Assembly (NCBI GenBank): GCA_963765725.1
Contig: CAVXXI010000001.1
Location: 1,096,902-1,160,901 of the forward strand
Direction of reading: 5' to 3'
Origin: DASQEH01 sp963765725
GTDB taxonomy: Bacteria > Actinomycetota > Actinomycetes > Propionibacteriales > Nocardioidaceae
DNA: 64,000 nt
The position numbers were made by a program, and so were the translations under genes. Each line of letters begins with the position of its first letter. The stretch's first letter is position 1. Positions 45,358 through 53,671 of this stretch are shown in pieces. Below the pieces are notes generated by a model. It searched no databases. It saw nothing but the letters and a program-made list of their open reading frames with translations, and was not told where the DNA came from.

Positions 45358-45388
45358 GCCGGTGACGACGACCAGCCCGGTGTCGACG

Positions 45389-45781
45389 CTATGTCCCCAG
45401 CGAGCGTGGATCGGCCGGTACGTCGACCGCCTGCTCTCGCAGCGCCGCCAACGGCACGACGCTCAGCACCGCCGCGTTGGTCGAGGCCAGCACCACCGGG
45501 GCGGCGACGCCGTCGTTGAACGCCCTGGCCCAGTTCGCGGCCGTCACGCACCACCGATCGCCCGGCGAGAGCCCGGGGAATCCATAGCGGGGCTGAGGCG
45601 TGGACAGGTCGTTGCCGATACTGCGCTGGTGGTCGAGGAACTCGGCCGTCACGACCGCGCAGATGGTGTGGCTGCCGAGATCCTGTGGGCCGGTGTTGCA
45701 GCAGCCGTCGCGGAAGAACCCGGTCATCGGGTCGGTGCCGCAGGGCTGCAGCGCCTCACCGAGCACGTTGCGTTCGGTCAC
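45389..45781 (-). CDS. DUF2237 family protein
   Basis: 130 aa from GTG 45781 (a GTG at 45799 is also possible). It matches DUF2237 throughout: RNVLGEALQPCGTDPMTGFFRDGCCNTGPQDLG, ICAVVTAEFLDHQRSIGNDLSTPQP, GFPGLSPGDRWCVTA, and VVLASTNAAVLSVVPL. Conserved cysteines (CGTDP, CCNTG) suggest metal or cofactor binding, but no function is known. Confidence 0.85.
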   Translation of the reverse strand: MTERNVLGEALQPCGTDPMTGFFRDGCCNTGPQDLGSHTICAVVTAEFLDHQRSIGNDLSTPQPRYGFPGLSPGDRWCVTAANWARAFNDGVAAPVVLASTNAAVLSVVPLAALREQAVDVPADPRSLGT

Positions 45782-45808
45782 GCACCAAGTATCGCGCACG
45801 CCGACCCC

Positions 45809-46222
45809 TCAAGCCGATGCCGACCAGGAGGTCGTCGAGCGGACCGCCATCACCAGTAACGGGCCTTGCGGTGCCGCGACCCGGTAGTCGGCGTACTTGC
45901 TGACCAGGGGCTCCAGCAGGTCGGTCCGACTCGGACCATGGCGCACGATCTCGACGTCGAGATCGAGTCTCACCCACCAGAGCTTCGACCAGTCGTCCTC
46001 GTAGTGGTCCACGAGCAGCGATGCGGTCGGTCGCTCGTCCAGATTGCGGAGTCGCTGGAGCTCCTGGGTGCGCTTCGGCTTGTGATCGACCGCGGAGACC
46101 ACGATGTCCCCGTCGAGCGCGAAGGTCACCGCGACGATGTGAGGGGTCCCGTCCGGCCGTACGGTGGCCAGCCGGGCCACGCGTGCGGCCGCAACCCGTG
46201 CCCTCTCCTGCGGCGTCACCAT
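45809..46222 (-). CDS. TIGR03668 family PPOX-class F420-dependent oxidoreductase
   Basis: 137 aa split-barrel flavin/F420 protein: RVAAARVARLATVRPDGTPHIVAVTFALDGD, then VSAVDHKPKRTQELQRLRNL, and HYEDDWSKLWWVRLDLDVEIV. These signatures define the PPOX-class F420 subgroup found only in F420-making bacteria. It likely reduces a small redox substrate with F420H2; the true substrate is unknown. A G-rich Shine-Dalgarno precedes the ATG. Confidence 0.88.
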   Translation of the reverse strand: MVTPQERARVAAARVARLATVRPDGTPHIVAVTFALDGDIVVSAVDHKPKRTQELQRLRNLDERPTASLLVDHYEDDWSKLWWVRLDLDVEIVRHGPSRTDLLEPLVSKYADYRVAAPQGPLLVMAVRSTTSWSASA

Positions 46223-46270
46223 GCCCCCTCGCGCTCGGAGACGAGTATGCCGGCTGTGACGACCTTCGGG

Positions 46271-47143
46271 TCAGCCCGCGACGGCCCTGACCAGCCAGGC
46301 GGCGGCCCCCAGCCAGACCCCGTCGGGCCGCTCCCGTGCGGCGAACGCCGCCCGAAGGTCGGCGACCGCCCGCGCGGCGTCGGCAGGATCGGCCGCGGCG
46401 AGGTCCTCGGCGAGGTCGGGGTCGGAGATCTCGAAGGCCACGGCGTCGTCGGCGTCGAGGCCGACGCGCAGCGGCTCACGCACCTCGCTGATCTCGACGT
46501 CCACCCACCCCGCCCGGTGGAGAACCGTTCGGACGTGGCCGGGGTCGGCGAGCGCGAAGGGGCCGTTCGGCCGAGCCACGGGAGCAGCCAGACCCAGGTG
46601 GGGTGCGACCGCGTCGAAGGGCACCGTCCAGTGCTCGTTGCGCGTCCGCTCGGACCAGCACACGAAGGCCAGCCGCCCACCCGGTCGCATCGCGGCGCGG
46701 ACGTTGGCGAACGCGGCTGTGTGATGGTCGAAGAACATCACCCCATAGCGGCTGATGGCGAGATCGAACACGGCGCGCCCCAGGTCGGCCGTCTCCACGT
46801 CAGCGAGCTCGAACGAGACGTTGCCGGTACCGGCTGCTGCCGCACGCAGGCGGGCCTTGTCGATCATCGCCCTCGAGATGTCGACTCCGAGAGCCGTACC
46901 CCCTGCGGACGCGACCGCCTCCGCCGCTCGTAGGGTCGTGCTCCCGCACCCGCAGCCGATGTCGAGGACGTGTTCGCCCGGCCGCGGTGCCGCGGCCGCG
47001 AGGAGCACCTCCCCGTGGGGGGCCAGCAGGGCGTCGAAACGGTCGTCGTGGTCGGCCCAGAAGCGGGCCATGGGGCCGTTCCAGTTCACCGCCGCCGACA
47101 CGGCGATGCGGGCGGCACTGTCGTCCGTGCGAGCTTCGTCCAC
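46271..47143 (-). CDS. Class I SAM-dependent methyltransferase
   Basis: 290 aa. Motif I is VLDIGCGCGSTTLRAAEAV; acidic residue in LGVDISRAMIDKARL; motif II ELADVETADLG; then DLAISRYGVMFFDHHTAAFANVRAAMRPGGRLAFVCW. UbiE-like methyltransferase of unknown substrate. It lies between the PPOX gene and a nitroreductase on the other strand. Uneventful composition. Confidence 0.87.
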   Translation of the reverse strand: MDEARTDDSAARIAVSAAVNWNGPMARFWADHDDRFDALLAPHGEVLLAAAAPRPGEHVLDIGCGCGSTTLRAAEAVASAGGTALGVDISRAMIDKARLRAAAAGTGNVSFELADVETADLGRAVFDLAISRYGVMFFDHHTAAFANVRAAMRPGGRLAFVCWSERTRNEHWTVPFDAVAPHLGLAAPVARPNGPFALADPGHVRTVLHRAGWVDVEISEVREPLRVGLDADDAVAFEISDPDLAEDLAAADPADAARAVADLRAAFAARERPDGVWLGAAAWLVRAVAG

Positions 47144-47251
47144 GCACCGACGTTAGCCCCTCGCAATCGGCCCGTGCGGCGGAGCTCGTGAACGTGACTG
47201 CGTCGAGGTACTCCCCACCGATGAACGGGCGTCGAGTGCCAAGGTGGAGCC

Positions 47252-47821
47252 GTGACCAGTCCCGAGCCGGATCTGCACCCGCTGCTGAGGAGCCGCTGGA
47301 GCCCTACCGTCTTCGACCGCTCCCACGAGGCGACGCAGTCCTCCGTCACGTCGCTGCTTGAGGCGGCCAGGTGGGCTCCCTCGGCGGGCAACTCGCAGCC
47401 GTGGTCGTTCGTCGTCGCCAGGCGCGGTGACGACACCCACCGCCGCATCGTCGCCCACCTCGCCGGAAGCTCGAGCAGATGGGCCCCCGACGCGAGCATC
47501 CTGGTAGTGAACGTATGCCACAGGTACGTCGAGGACACCGACTGGGAGTACTCGGAGTTCTCCGTCTACGACCTCGGTCAGGCGGTGGCGCACATGACTC
47601 TGCAGGGCCAGGCGATGGGCCTGGCCGCTAGACAGTTCCGCGCCTTCGACCGGGACGCGCTGGCGGCGGAGTTCGCGATCGCCCCCCACTGGCAGATCAT
47701 GACTATGACCGCGTTCGGTGTCGTCCCTGGCGACGGCCGGGGCGACGGGGCTACTCCGTCACCCGAGCACGTACCCCGCCATCGCCGCGAGATCGGCGAG
47801 CTGCGCTGGCCCGGCACCTGA
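47252..47821 (+). CDS. Nitroreductase family protein
   Basis: 189 aa, GTG start. FMN-binding motifs LLRSRWSPTVFD (Arg-Ser-Arg), ARWAPSAGNSQPW, and DLGQAVAHMTLQGQAMGLAARQFRAFD. The C-terminal part (TMTAFGVVPGDG) matches small nitroreductases that reduce quinones or nitro groups with NAD(P)H. The stop overlaps a response-regulator remnant by 4 nt, which lies in a different frame. Confidence 0.86.
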   Translation: MTSPEPDLHPLLRSRWSPTVFDRSHEATQSSVTSLLEAARWAPSAGNSQPWSFVVARRGDDTHRRIVAHLAGSSSRWAPDASILVVNVCHRYVEDTDWEYSEFSVYDLGQAVAHMTLQGQAMGLAARQFRAFDRDALAAEFAIAPHWQIMTMTAFGVVPGDGRGDGATPSPEHVPRHRREIGELRWPGT

Positions 47822-48163
47822 GAGCCGTCCTAAAGGACAAGCACCCGGCAGATCTGATCCGCGCGGTGACGGTCGTGGCCCGCGGCGACGCCCTGCTGGA
47901 CCCGGCGGTGACGAAGCAGATGATCGAACGTTTCGTGCAGTGCGACACGCCAGCCGACGTGCTGACTCTGCCGCCGTCGACCTCGCGGGAGCACGAGGTC
48001 CTGGTGGCCGTCGCCTCCGGCCTGTCACCTCGAGAGCGCCGACCGCCTGTTCGTCAGCTACTCGACCGTCAAGAGACACATGAGCCATCTGCGCACGAAG
48101 CTCGACGCCCGGGACCGGTCACAGCTGGTCGCGATCGCCCACCGGGCCGGGCTGGGCCAGTAG
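47818..48163 (+). pseudogene. LuxR/NarL-type response regulator, C-terminal remnant with frameshift
   Basis: Only the end of a NarL-type regulator is present. One frame gives LRAVLKDKHPADLIRAVTVVARGDALLDPAVTKQMI, the receiver-domain tail and linker, and STSREHEVLVAVASGLS, the start of the HTH. The other frame then gives DRLFVSYSTVKRHMSHLRTKLDARDRSQLVAIAHRAGLG and a stop at 48163. No phosphorylation Asp and no start codon are present; the 5' part is cut at the nitroreductase end. Truncation plus frameshift mark a pseudogene. Confidence 0.72.
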
Positions 48164-48254
48164 GGGCGGGCCGGGCCTCGCCGTCGAACCGACCTCCCCC
48201 CCGCTGCACGTCACGCGGCGTCACGAGCTCCCGCGGTTAGCCGGATGAGGCTGC

Positions 48255-48551
48255 GTGGACATCGTCCTACCACAGACCATGTCCGCTATGAGGGCCGGCG
48301 GCATACCCGAACACGATGTGGTCCGTGAGCTCAACCACCGGGCCACCCGGTTGGCCTACCGCGGGCTGCGTTGCCCGAACGACGGGCGCTGCGATCCGTA
48401 CGTGCCGTGTGCGGCGTGCCGGGCCCGCGACGGCGGCGTCGTCCGCGTCGCTCCCCCCGTGACCTCGTCACTCGCGGGAGAAGCGACCGCTCTGCAGGTG
48501 ATAGCCACCATCGCTGTTCGGCTCCTCGACCACCGTCCAGGCCTGTGGTGA
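48255..48551 (+). CDS. Possible small Cys-rich protein, weak
   Basis: 98-aa open frame. The central part LRCPNDGRCDPYVPCAACRARDGG has four cysteines that could bind zinc, and PEHDVVRELNHRATRLAYRGL reads like a real helix. It overlaps the opposite-strand small gene by 84 bp, and its C-terminus there is not convincing. It may be a shorter gene ending early, or not coding. No Shine-Dalgarno stands out. Confidence 0.3.
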   Translation: MDIVLPQTMSAMRAGGIPEHDVVRELNHRATRLAYRGLRCPNDGRCDPYVPCAACRARDGGVVRVAPPVTSSLAGEATALQVIATIAVRLLDHRPGLW

Positions 48552-48674
48552 GTAGGTGAGGCTGCCGCCACCCGCGCCCAGCCGGACGACCAGCAGCCCC
48601 GCATCGTTGAACTCGTAGGACGCGTCGTCAGGGAAGCTCTCGTACCCCGCGGCGTTGTGCAGCTTGAATGCCAT
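48468..48674 (-). CDS. Small conserved-type hypothetical protein
   Basis: 68 aa, beta-rich: FKLHNAAGYESFPDDASYEFNDAGLLVVRLG, then a Gly-rich turn and TYSPQAWTVVEEP. Codon third positions are G/C rich in this frame, which supports coding. No family recognised and no strong ribosome binding site. It lies 54 bp from acyP in the same direction. Confidence 0.55.
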   Translation of the reverse strand: MAFKLHNAAGYESFPDDASYEFNDAGLLVVRLGAGGGSLTYSPQAWTVVEEPNSDGGYHLQSGRFSRE

Positions 48675-48728
48675 GCTCCGAGCCTGCCACGCGCCGAGCG
48701 CTGCGACGACCTGAAGGCGGCACAGCTT

Positions 48729-48995
48729 TCAGCGCACCTGGAAACCCGACTCGCCGCGGACGGGCTCCGGCCCCACCTCCACGCCGTCGACACGCGCCTG
48801 CGGAGGACCTTCGCGGCACCAGTCGCAAAGGGCACGGACCGAGTCCCCGTCCCCCTCGAACACCGCCTCGACGCTGCCGTCGGGGCAGTTCCGCACCCAG
48901 CCGGTGACGCCCGCAGCGAGGGCGGCTCGCCGGCAGCTGTCCCGGAAGAACACGCCCTGTACCGCGCCCCGCACGATGACGCGCCGCCGCTCCAT
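48729..48995 (-). CDS. acyP: Acylphosphatase
   Basis: 88 aa, complete family length. RVIVRGAVQGVFFRDSCRRAA has the catalytic Arg in VQGVFFR, and GWVRNCPDGSVEAVFEGD supplies the catalytic Asn. It hydrolyses carboxyl-phosphate bonds of acyl phosphates. TACCGT lies 6 nt upstream of the ATG, so it is probably leaderless. Confidence 0.94.
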   Translation of the reverse strand: MERRRVIVRGAVQGVFFRDSCRRAALAAGVTGWVRNCPDGSVEAVFEGDGDSVRALCDWCREGPPQARVDGVEVGPEPVRGESGFQVR

Positions 48996-49033
48996 GGCCG
49001 TACGGTACCGAGGGCCGTCCCGTGCCGCCGGTG

Positions 49034-50077
49034 TCAGAGCGAGAGGGGCTCGAGCTCGGCCGGCTCACTGCGGTGGACCGGGCGCCAGCGGATGTGGTTG
49101 CCTGTCCCGATCGCCGCGACCCATGCCCCCGCGACTCCCAGCACAGCACCTCCCAAGGCGTCGACGAGGTAGTGCCAGCCCAGGTAGATGGTCGAGATCA
49201 CCGTGAGCGCCAAGAACACCCACAAGGCGACGCGGAACCAGATGTTCAGCCGGAGCAGCTGGGCGATGACGCAGACCGTGACCGTGATGCCGACGTGGAG
49301 CGAGGCGAATGCGGCGATCGTCTGGACAGCTTCCGTGGCGAACGGGTTCGCCAGCACCGCCTCACGTTGGTCGAGCATCGACTCCTGGATGCGGGACACG
49401 TACGTCTGCGGCAGGGAGCTGAACAGTCCGGGCCGGGCGTAGATCGGTCCGAGCGTCGGCAGTACGTAGTACGTCGCCACCCCCAGCACCCAGTCGACGG
49501 CCACCGCGGTCACCAGCCACGACCCGCCGGAGACGTTGCGCGACCACACCAGCGCGGCGGCGAGGGTGACAGGGACGAGCCCTATCCAGGCGATGTAGAC
49601 GCCGGAGCACAGATGGGCAGCCCAGCCGGTGCCGAGCAGGTCATGGAGCACGACCGCCGGGTCGTGGCCGAAGAGGATCGCACGGTCCAGCCGGTCGAGA
49701 TCGGCGTCCCACAGGTGCGGGTTGACGAAGGGCACGTAGCTCTTCAAGTTCCGGAACGAGACGTACGTCAGGTACCAGCTGCCGAGCCCGAGCAGGGCGA
49801 ACCGGACGCGCTCCATCGGCCAGCGCTCCAGCGTGACCGCCCTGAACTGGGAACGGAACCGCCGGAGGGATCCCGCGCGGCGCGCCCGGACCACGGCGCG
49901 CGGCACGACGTCGGTGAGAAAAGCCAGCGCCAGGATGATCGGCAGCAGCACGAACGTCGGCCCGACGACGCCGTCCGGGTCCCGGTAGGGCAGGTGCTGG
50001 ACGACCGCGACGAAGATGGCGACCGCGGTCAGCCCCAGCGCGAGCACTGTGGCGAAGCCGAACCGTTGCCTCCACAC
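49034..50077 (-). CDS. PAP2-type membrane phosphatase / phospholipid head-group transferase-like protein
   Basis: 347 aa with about eight hydrophobic helices. The C-terminal part has the PAP2/AUR1-like pair FASLHVGITVTVC and IYLGWHYLVDALGGAVLGV (both catalytic His). An extended N-terminal half with NPHLWDADLDRLDRAILFGHDP is like actinobacterial inositol phosphorylceramide synthase/PI-synthesis-related proteins. Likely acts on phospholipids at the membrane. GTG start, with TACGCT 6 nt upstream (leaderless). Confidence 0.84.
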   Translation of the reverse strand: MWRQRFGFATVLALGLTAVAIFVAVVQHLPYRDPDGVVGPTFVLLPIILALAFLTDVVPRAVVRARRAGSLRRFRSQFRAVTLERWPMERVRFALLGLGSWYLTYVSFRNLKSYVPFVNPHLWDADLDRLDRAILFGHDPAVVLHDLLGTGWAAHLCSGVYIAWIGLVPVTLAAALVWSRNVSGGSWLVTAVAVDWVLGVATYYVLPTLGPIYARPGLFSSLPQTYVSRIQESMLDQREAVLANPFATEAVQTIAAFASLHVGITVTVCVIAQLLRLNIWFRVALWVFLALTVISTIYLGWHYLVDALGGAVLGVAGAWVAAIGTGNHIRWRPVHRSEPAELEPLSL

Positions 50078-50159
50078 GTTGGCAGCGTACTGGCCGGACT
50101 CCGGGAGCGGGTCCGGCCGGCGACGCCCCGGGGCGTGCGTCGACGGGGGCCGAGGCGGC

Positions 50160-52289
50160 TCATGGGCGCCGATGGATGAGCAGCGGCAGGACGGTCGTCG
50201 CCCCCGCGTTCCTCAGCAGAGACGCAGCCATCGTCACCGGCCACAGCGATGCGGTGGCGTCGACCACCAGCAGGACAGGTCGCCCGCTAAGCCGTTCGGC
50301 GGCGGTGTCCTCCAGCCGCAGCGCCTGCCTCCAGAACACAGCCTCCTGTGCCGAGTTGAGCTCCGCCGGGTCGTCGGGTCGAGAGGCCACCGTCAGGTCG
50401 CCGCGCTCCAGCCGGCCGACCCGAGCGAGGTGGTCGGCGACGCCGTCGACGAGCGGTGCCCACCCCGCCGCGGGTAGTGAGACCACCACCTCAGGGCGCG
50501 CGGACCAGGTCGACCTCCACTCCGCCAGCCTGGCCACAGCTGAGGCGAGCAGCGCGTCGGAGGGACCGGACCGCGAGCCGAACCGGCGGATGTCGTCGGC
50601 CCACTCGGGCGCGTCGGCGAAGACGAGCGTACGGCCCTCCTCCGCCAGCTCGGAGGCGGCGATGCGGCCGCGCCTACCGAACTCGCCTCCGGGCCACATC
50701 TTGCGCGGCGCGAGCAGATGCCGCTCCCCACGCAGGATGGCCGCCACCTTCTCGACCGTGGCGGGCTCCGGTCGTGCCGCGAGCCCGTCAGGGAGACTCC
50801 CCCGACACACGGAGCACCGCCCGCAGGGACGGGCGCTCGGGTCGTCGAGCGACTCCTGCAGCAGCTGCATGAGGCAGGTGCGGCCCTCGATGTAGGAATG
50901 CATGATCGCCGCTTCACGGCGGCGGGTGGCAACCACCGACTCGTAGTGGTCCGCGTCGTAGGTCCACGGCACCGACGTGCGACGCCAGCCGCTCTCGACC
51001 CGTTCGACCGCGCCGTCGACAGCCAGCTGCTTGAGCATCAGCTCGACTCTGGTGCGCCGCAGGCCCGTCTCCGCCTCGACCGCCGGCACCGTCCAGACAC
51101 CTTCGGAGCTGTCCTGGTCGAGCGCCGCCAGAAGGCGGGTCACCTGGTCGCGATCGGGGATCGTCGCCGTCGCGAAGTAGTCCCACACGCCCTGGTCGGC
51201 GGCCGAGGGCAGCAAGACGACGAGGGCATGGTCGATGCCGCGTCCCGCGCGCCCGACCTGCTGGTAGTACGAGACCGGTGACGGGGGCGCCCCCACATGG
51301 ACGACGAAGCCGAGGTCGGGCTTGTCGTAGCCCATGCCCAGCGCCGACGTGGCCACCAGGGCCTTGACCTCGTTCGCGCGCAGGCTCTCCTCCAGCCGCT
51401 CCCGGTCCGCTCCGTCGAGCTGTCCCGTGTAGGAGGCCACCGGGAGGTCGGGGCCGTTCACCCCGGCGATGGCGGCGGTGAGCCGCTCGGCGTCGGACAC
51501 CGTCAGCGTGTAGACGATCCCGCTGCCGGGGAGCGCCGGGAGCTGCTCGGCCACCCACGCGAACCGCTCCAGGGGGCTCATCGGCGTGAGCACCGCGAGC
51601 TCGAGGCTGCTGCGGGCGAGCGGACCGCGCAGCACGAGCGTCGCCTCCCCGAGCTGCTCCGCGACGTCGTCCGTAACGCGCGCGTTGGCGGTAGCCGTAG
51701 TCGCCAGCACCGGCGTGTCCGGGTTGAGTCTGCGCAGCACGTCGGCCACCCGGCGGTAGTCGGGCCGGAAGTCGTGACCCCAGTCCGAGACGGAGTGCGC
51801 CTCGTCGATCACGAGCAGGCCGAGCCGACCAGCACAGGCGTCGAGCACCCGACGCCCGAAACCGGGGTTGGCCAGCCGCTCGGGCGAGACCAGCAGCACG
51901 TCGAGCCGGTCGTCCAGGAGGTCGCGCTCGATGTCGGACCAGGCGTCGACGTTGGCGGAGTTGACGGTGGCGGCCCGCAACCCCGCCCGCGAGGACGCCG
52001 CCACCTGGTCGCGCATGAGGGAGAGCAGCGGCGAGACCACGAGCGTGGGACCGAAGCCCTCAGCGCGGCGGATCGCCGTCGCCGCCCAGTACACCGCCGA
52101 CTTCCCCCAGCCGGTCGCCTGGACCACGAGGACGCGCGCCGCGGGCTCGCACAGTGCGGCGACGGCGGCCTCCTGGTCGGGTCGCAGCACCGCGCCCTGG
52201 CCGGCGATCGCCTCGATCAGGTTGGCGGCGACCGCTGCCCGCCCAGGGCTGAGTACGGCCGCATCGATGCCGCCCGCCGCGGAGCTCAT
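50160..52289 (-). CDS. recQ: ATP-dependent DNA helicase RecQ-like, with C-terminal PRTase-like region
   Basis: 709 aa from ATG 52289. Helicase motifs: LVVQATGWGKSAVYW (Walker A with W in place of S/T-rich loop), LLVIDEAHSVSDWGHDFRPDYRR (DEAH), ATTATANARV, GIVYTLTVSD, YTGQLDGADRERLE, ATSALGMGYDKPDL, and QQVGRAGRG. The zinc site is CGRCSVCRG. The C-terminal 180 residues have a phosphoribosyltransferase-like core (RPVLLVVDATASLWPVTMAASLLRNAGATTVLPL) with the usual TGWT replaced. Acts in DNA repair. No HRDC domain. Confidence 0.9.
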   Translation of the reverse strand: MSSAAGGIDAAVLSPGRAAVAANLIEAIAGQGAVLRPDQEAAVAALCEPAARVLVVQATGWGKSAVYWAATAIRRAEGFGPTLVVSPLLSLMRDQVAASSRAGLRAATVNSANVDAWSDIERDLLDDRLDVLLVSPERLANPGFGRRVLDACAGRLGLLVIDEAHSVSDWGHDFRPDYRRVADVLRRLNPDTPVLATTATANARVTDDVAEQLGEATLVLRGPLARSSLELAVLTPMSPLERFAWVAEQLPALPGSGIVYTLTVSDAERLTAAIAGVNGPDLPVASYTGQLDGADRERLEESLRANEVKALVATSALGMGYDKPDLGFVVHVGAPPSPVSYYQQVGRAGRGIDHALVVLLPSAADQGVWDYFATATIPDRDQVTRLLAALDQDSSEGVWTVPAVEAETGLRRTRVELMLKQLAVDGAVERVESGWRRTSVPWTYDADHYESVVATRRREAAIMHSYIEGRTCLMQLLQESLDDPSARPCGRCSVCRGSLPDGLAARPEPATVEKVAAILRGERHLLAPRKMWPGGEFGRRGRIAASELAEEGRTLVFADAPEWADDIRRFGSRSGPSDALLASAVARLAEWRSTWSARPEVVVSLPAAGWAPLVDGVADHLARVGRLERGDLTVASRPDDPAELNSAQEAVFWRQALRLEDTAAERLSGRPVLLVVDATASLWPVTMAASLLRNAGATTVLPLLIHRRP

Positions 52290-52474
52290 GCGATGCGCCC
52301 GCGGCCGTGCACGAGGCCGCCGTCGACGATCGCATGACCCAGCTGACCTGCCGCCCGGCCGACCGCGACCACGCAGGTCAGGTCGAACAACAGCTCGAGG
52401 CTGATCGAGACCCGATGCGGCTCGCCGGGGTCGCAGGGGCATGTCGCAAGGGCCGAGCGGAGTCGCGAGTTCAC
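52286..52474 (-). pseudogene. Low-temperature-requirement A (LtrA)-like N-terminal fragment
   Basis: About 62 residues: after a basic/Cys start, VSISLELLFDLTCVVAVGRAAGQLGHAI matches the first helix of LtrA membrane proteins (usual form: V..LELFFDLVFV.A). A stop follows at 52286, so the rest of the roughly 400-aa protein is missing. Its TGA overlaps the recQ start codon (ATGA). The fragment is probably left by a rearrangement, though the overlap would also allow coupling with recQ. Confidence 0.45.
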
Positions 52475-52502
52475 TCCCACAACGTAGTGCGCGTCGCCGA
52501 CG

Positions 52503-53555
52503 CTACGACGCTCTCGGTGGACCGGTCGTACCGCGCACGACCAGCTCGGTCGGCAGGGTGACCCGGTCCGGTGACGCCTCGCCATCCCTCAGCAGGTCGA
52601 TGGCCAGCCTGCCCGCCGTCGCCCCTTGGAGCTCGACCGGCTGGCGTACCGTCGTCAGGTCGTACAGCTCCGACACCGGATGGTCGTCGACGCCGATGAC
52701 CGAGATCTCGCCGGGCACGCCGACCCCGGCGCGGCGCAGCGTCAGGAGCGCACCCATGGCGACCTCGTCGGAGTATGCGAAGACAGCCGTGGGCGGGTGC
52801 TCGAGGGACAGCAGCCGCTCCATCGCGCGGGCCCCGCCGTGGATGCCCCAGTCCACCGTGACCATCAGCTCCGGCCTGCGCGAGATACCGGCCTCCCCCA
52901 GCGCCTCGCAGTACCCCTGGCAGCGGGCCCGGTCCGCCGCCCACACCGAGCCCTCCCGGTCCTGGGTACGGATCATCGCGATGTCGCGGTGCCCGAGTCC
53001 GACCAGGTGTCCGGCGGCGCGGCGGCCCACGTCGACGTCATCGACGCGGACGTGCGGGTAGTCCCTCAGCTCGCCACCGGCGATGACGACCTGGACGCCG
53101 ATGAGGTCCAGGCGCTCGGCCTCCTGCTCGGGCACCGGCAGCGCGATCACGATGACCGCGTCGGCCTTGCGCCGGGCCGGCAGCCGCTCGAAGAACCACC
53201 GGCGCTCTTCGGCTCCGTCGACGTGGTAGATCAAGACATCCATGTCCGCGTCGCGGAGCACACCTTCGATTCCGGCCAGCATCGTGGCGAAGAACCACAG
53301 GTCGATCTTCGGCACCACCACGGCGATCCGCCCGGTCGTACCGCTCGCCAGGCCGGAGGCCTCTGGCGACACGACGTACGACAGCTCGTCGGCGAGCGCC
53401 TTGATCCTGGCCCGGGTCGGTGCCGAGACCCCGGGCATGTCGCGGAGCGCGCGAGACACGGTCGCCGTCGAGACACCAGCACGTCGCGCGACGTCGGCCA
53501 TGAGCACGGCCGGTCCGGGTCCGGGCGTGTCGCGCTGTGGGCTATCAGGAGTCAT
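52503..53555 (-). CDS. LacI family transcriptional regulator of the alpha-glucoside cluster
   Basis: 350 aa. HTH: LMADVARRAGVSTATVSRALRDMPGVSAPTRARI with the LacI hinge helix LSYVVSPEASGLASG. The periplasmic-binding-like sensor has VVVPKIDLWFFATMLAGIEG, HVRVDDVDVGRRAAGHLVGLGHRDIAMI, TAVFAYSDEVAMGALLTL and GEISVIGVDDHPVSELYDLTTVRQP. It is divergent from the GH13 alpha-glucosidase with an operator-like palindrome between them, so it most likely represses sugar use until a glucoside is present. Confidence 0.92.
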   Translation of the reverse strand: MTPDSPQRDTPGPGPAVLMADVARRAGVSTATVSRALRDMPGVSAPTRARIKALADELSYVVSPEASGLASGTTGRIAVVVPKIDLWFFATMLAGIEGVLRDADMDVLIYHVDGAEERRWFFERLPARRKADAVIVIALPVPEQEAERLDLIGVQVVIAGGELRDYPHVRVDDVDVGRRAAGHLVGLGHRDIAMIRTQDREGSVWAADRARCQGYCEALGEAGISRRPELMVTVDWGIHGGARAMERLLSLEHPPTAVFAYSDEVAMGALLTLRRAGVGVPGEISVIGVDDHPVSELYDLTTVRQPVELQGATAGRLAIDLLRDGEASPDRVTLPTELVVRGTTGPPRAS

Positions 53556-53615
53556 GTCGCTCCACCCTCCGCCCCGCTGCTTGACAACGGAGTCTGGCGC
53601 TCGCCACGCTGGTCA

Positions 53616-53629
53616 CGCAAGCGTTTGCG
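53616..53629. promoter_or_regulatory. LacI-type operator between regulator and alpha-glucosidase
   Basis: CGCAA-GCGT-TTGCG has two perfect inverted 5-bp arms around a central CG-type core, the standard shape of LacI/GalR operators. It is 43 bp upstream of the GH13 GTG start and 61 bp from the LacI start, so it could regulate both directions. Binding is inference. Confidence 0.6.
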
Positions 53630-53671
53630 CTGTGCGCGACCCCTCTCTCCGAACCGAAGGACTCCCTGCCC

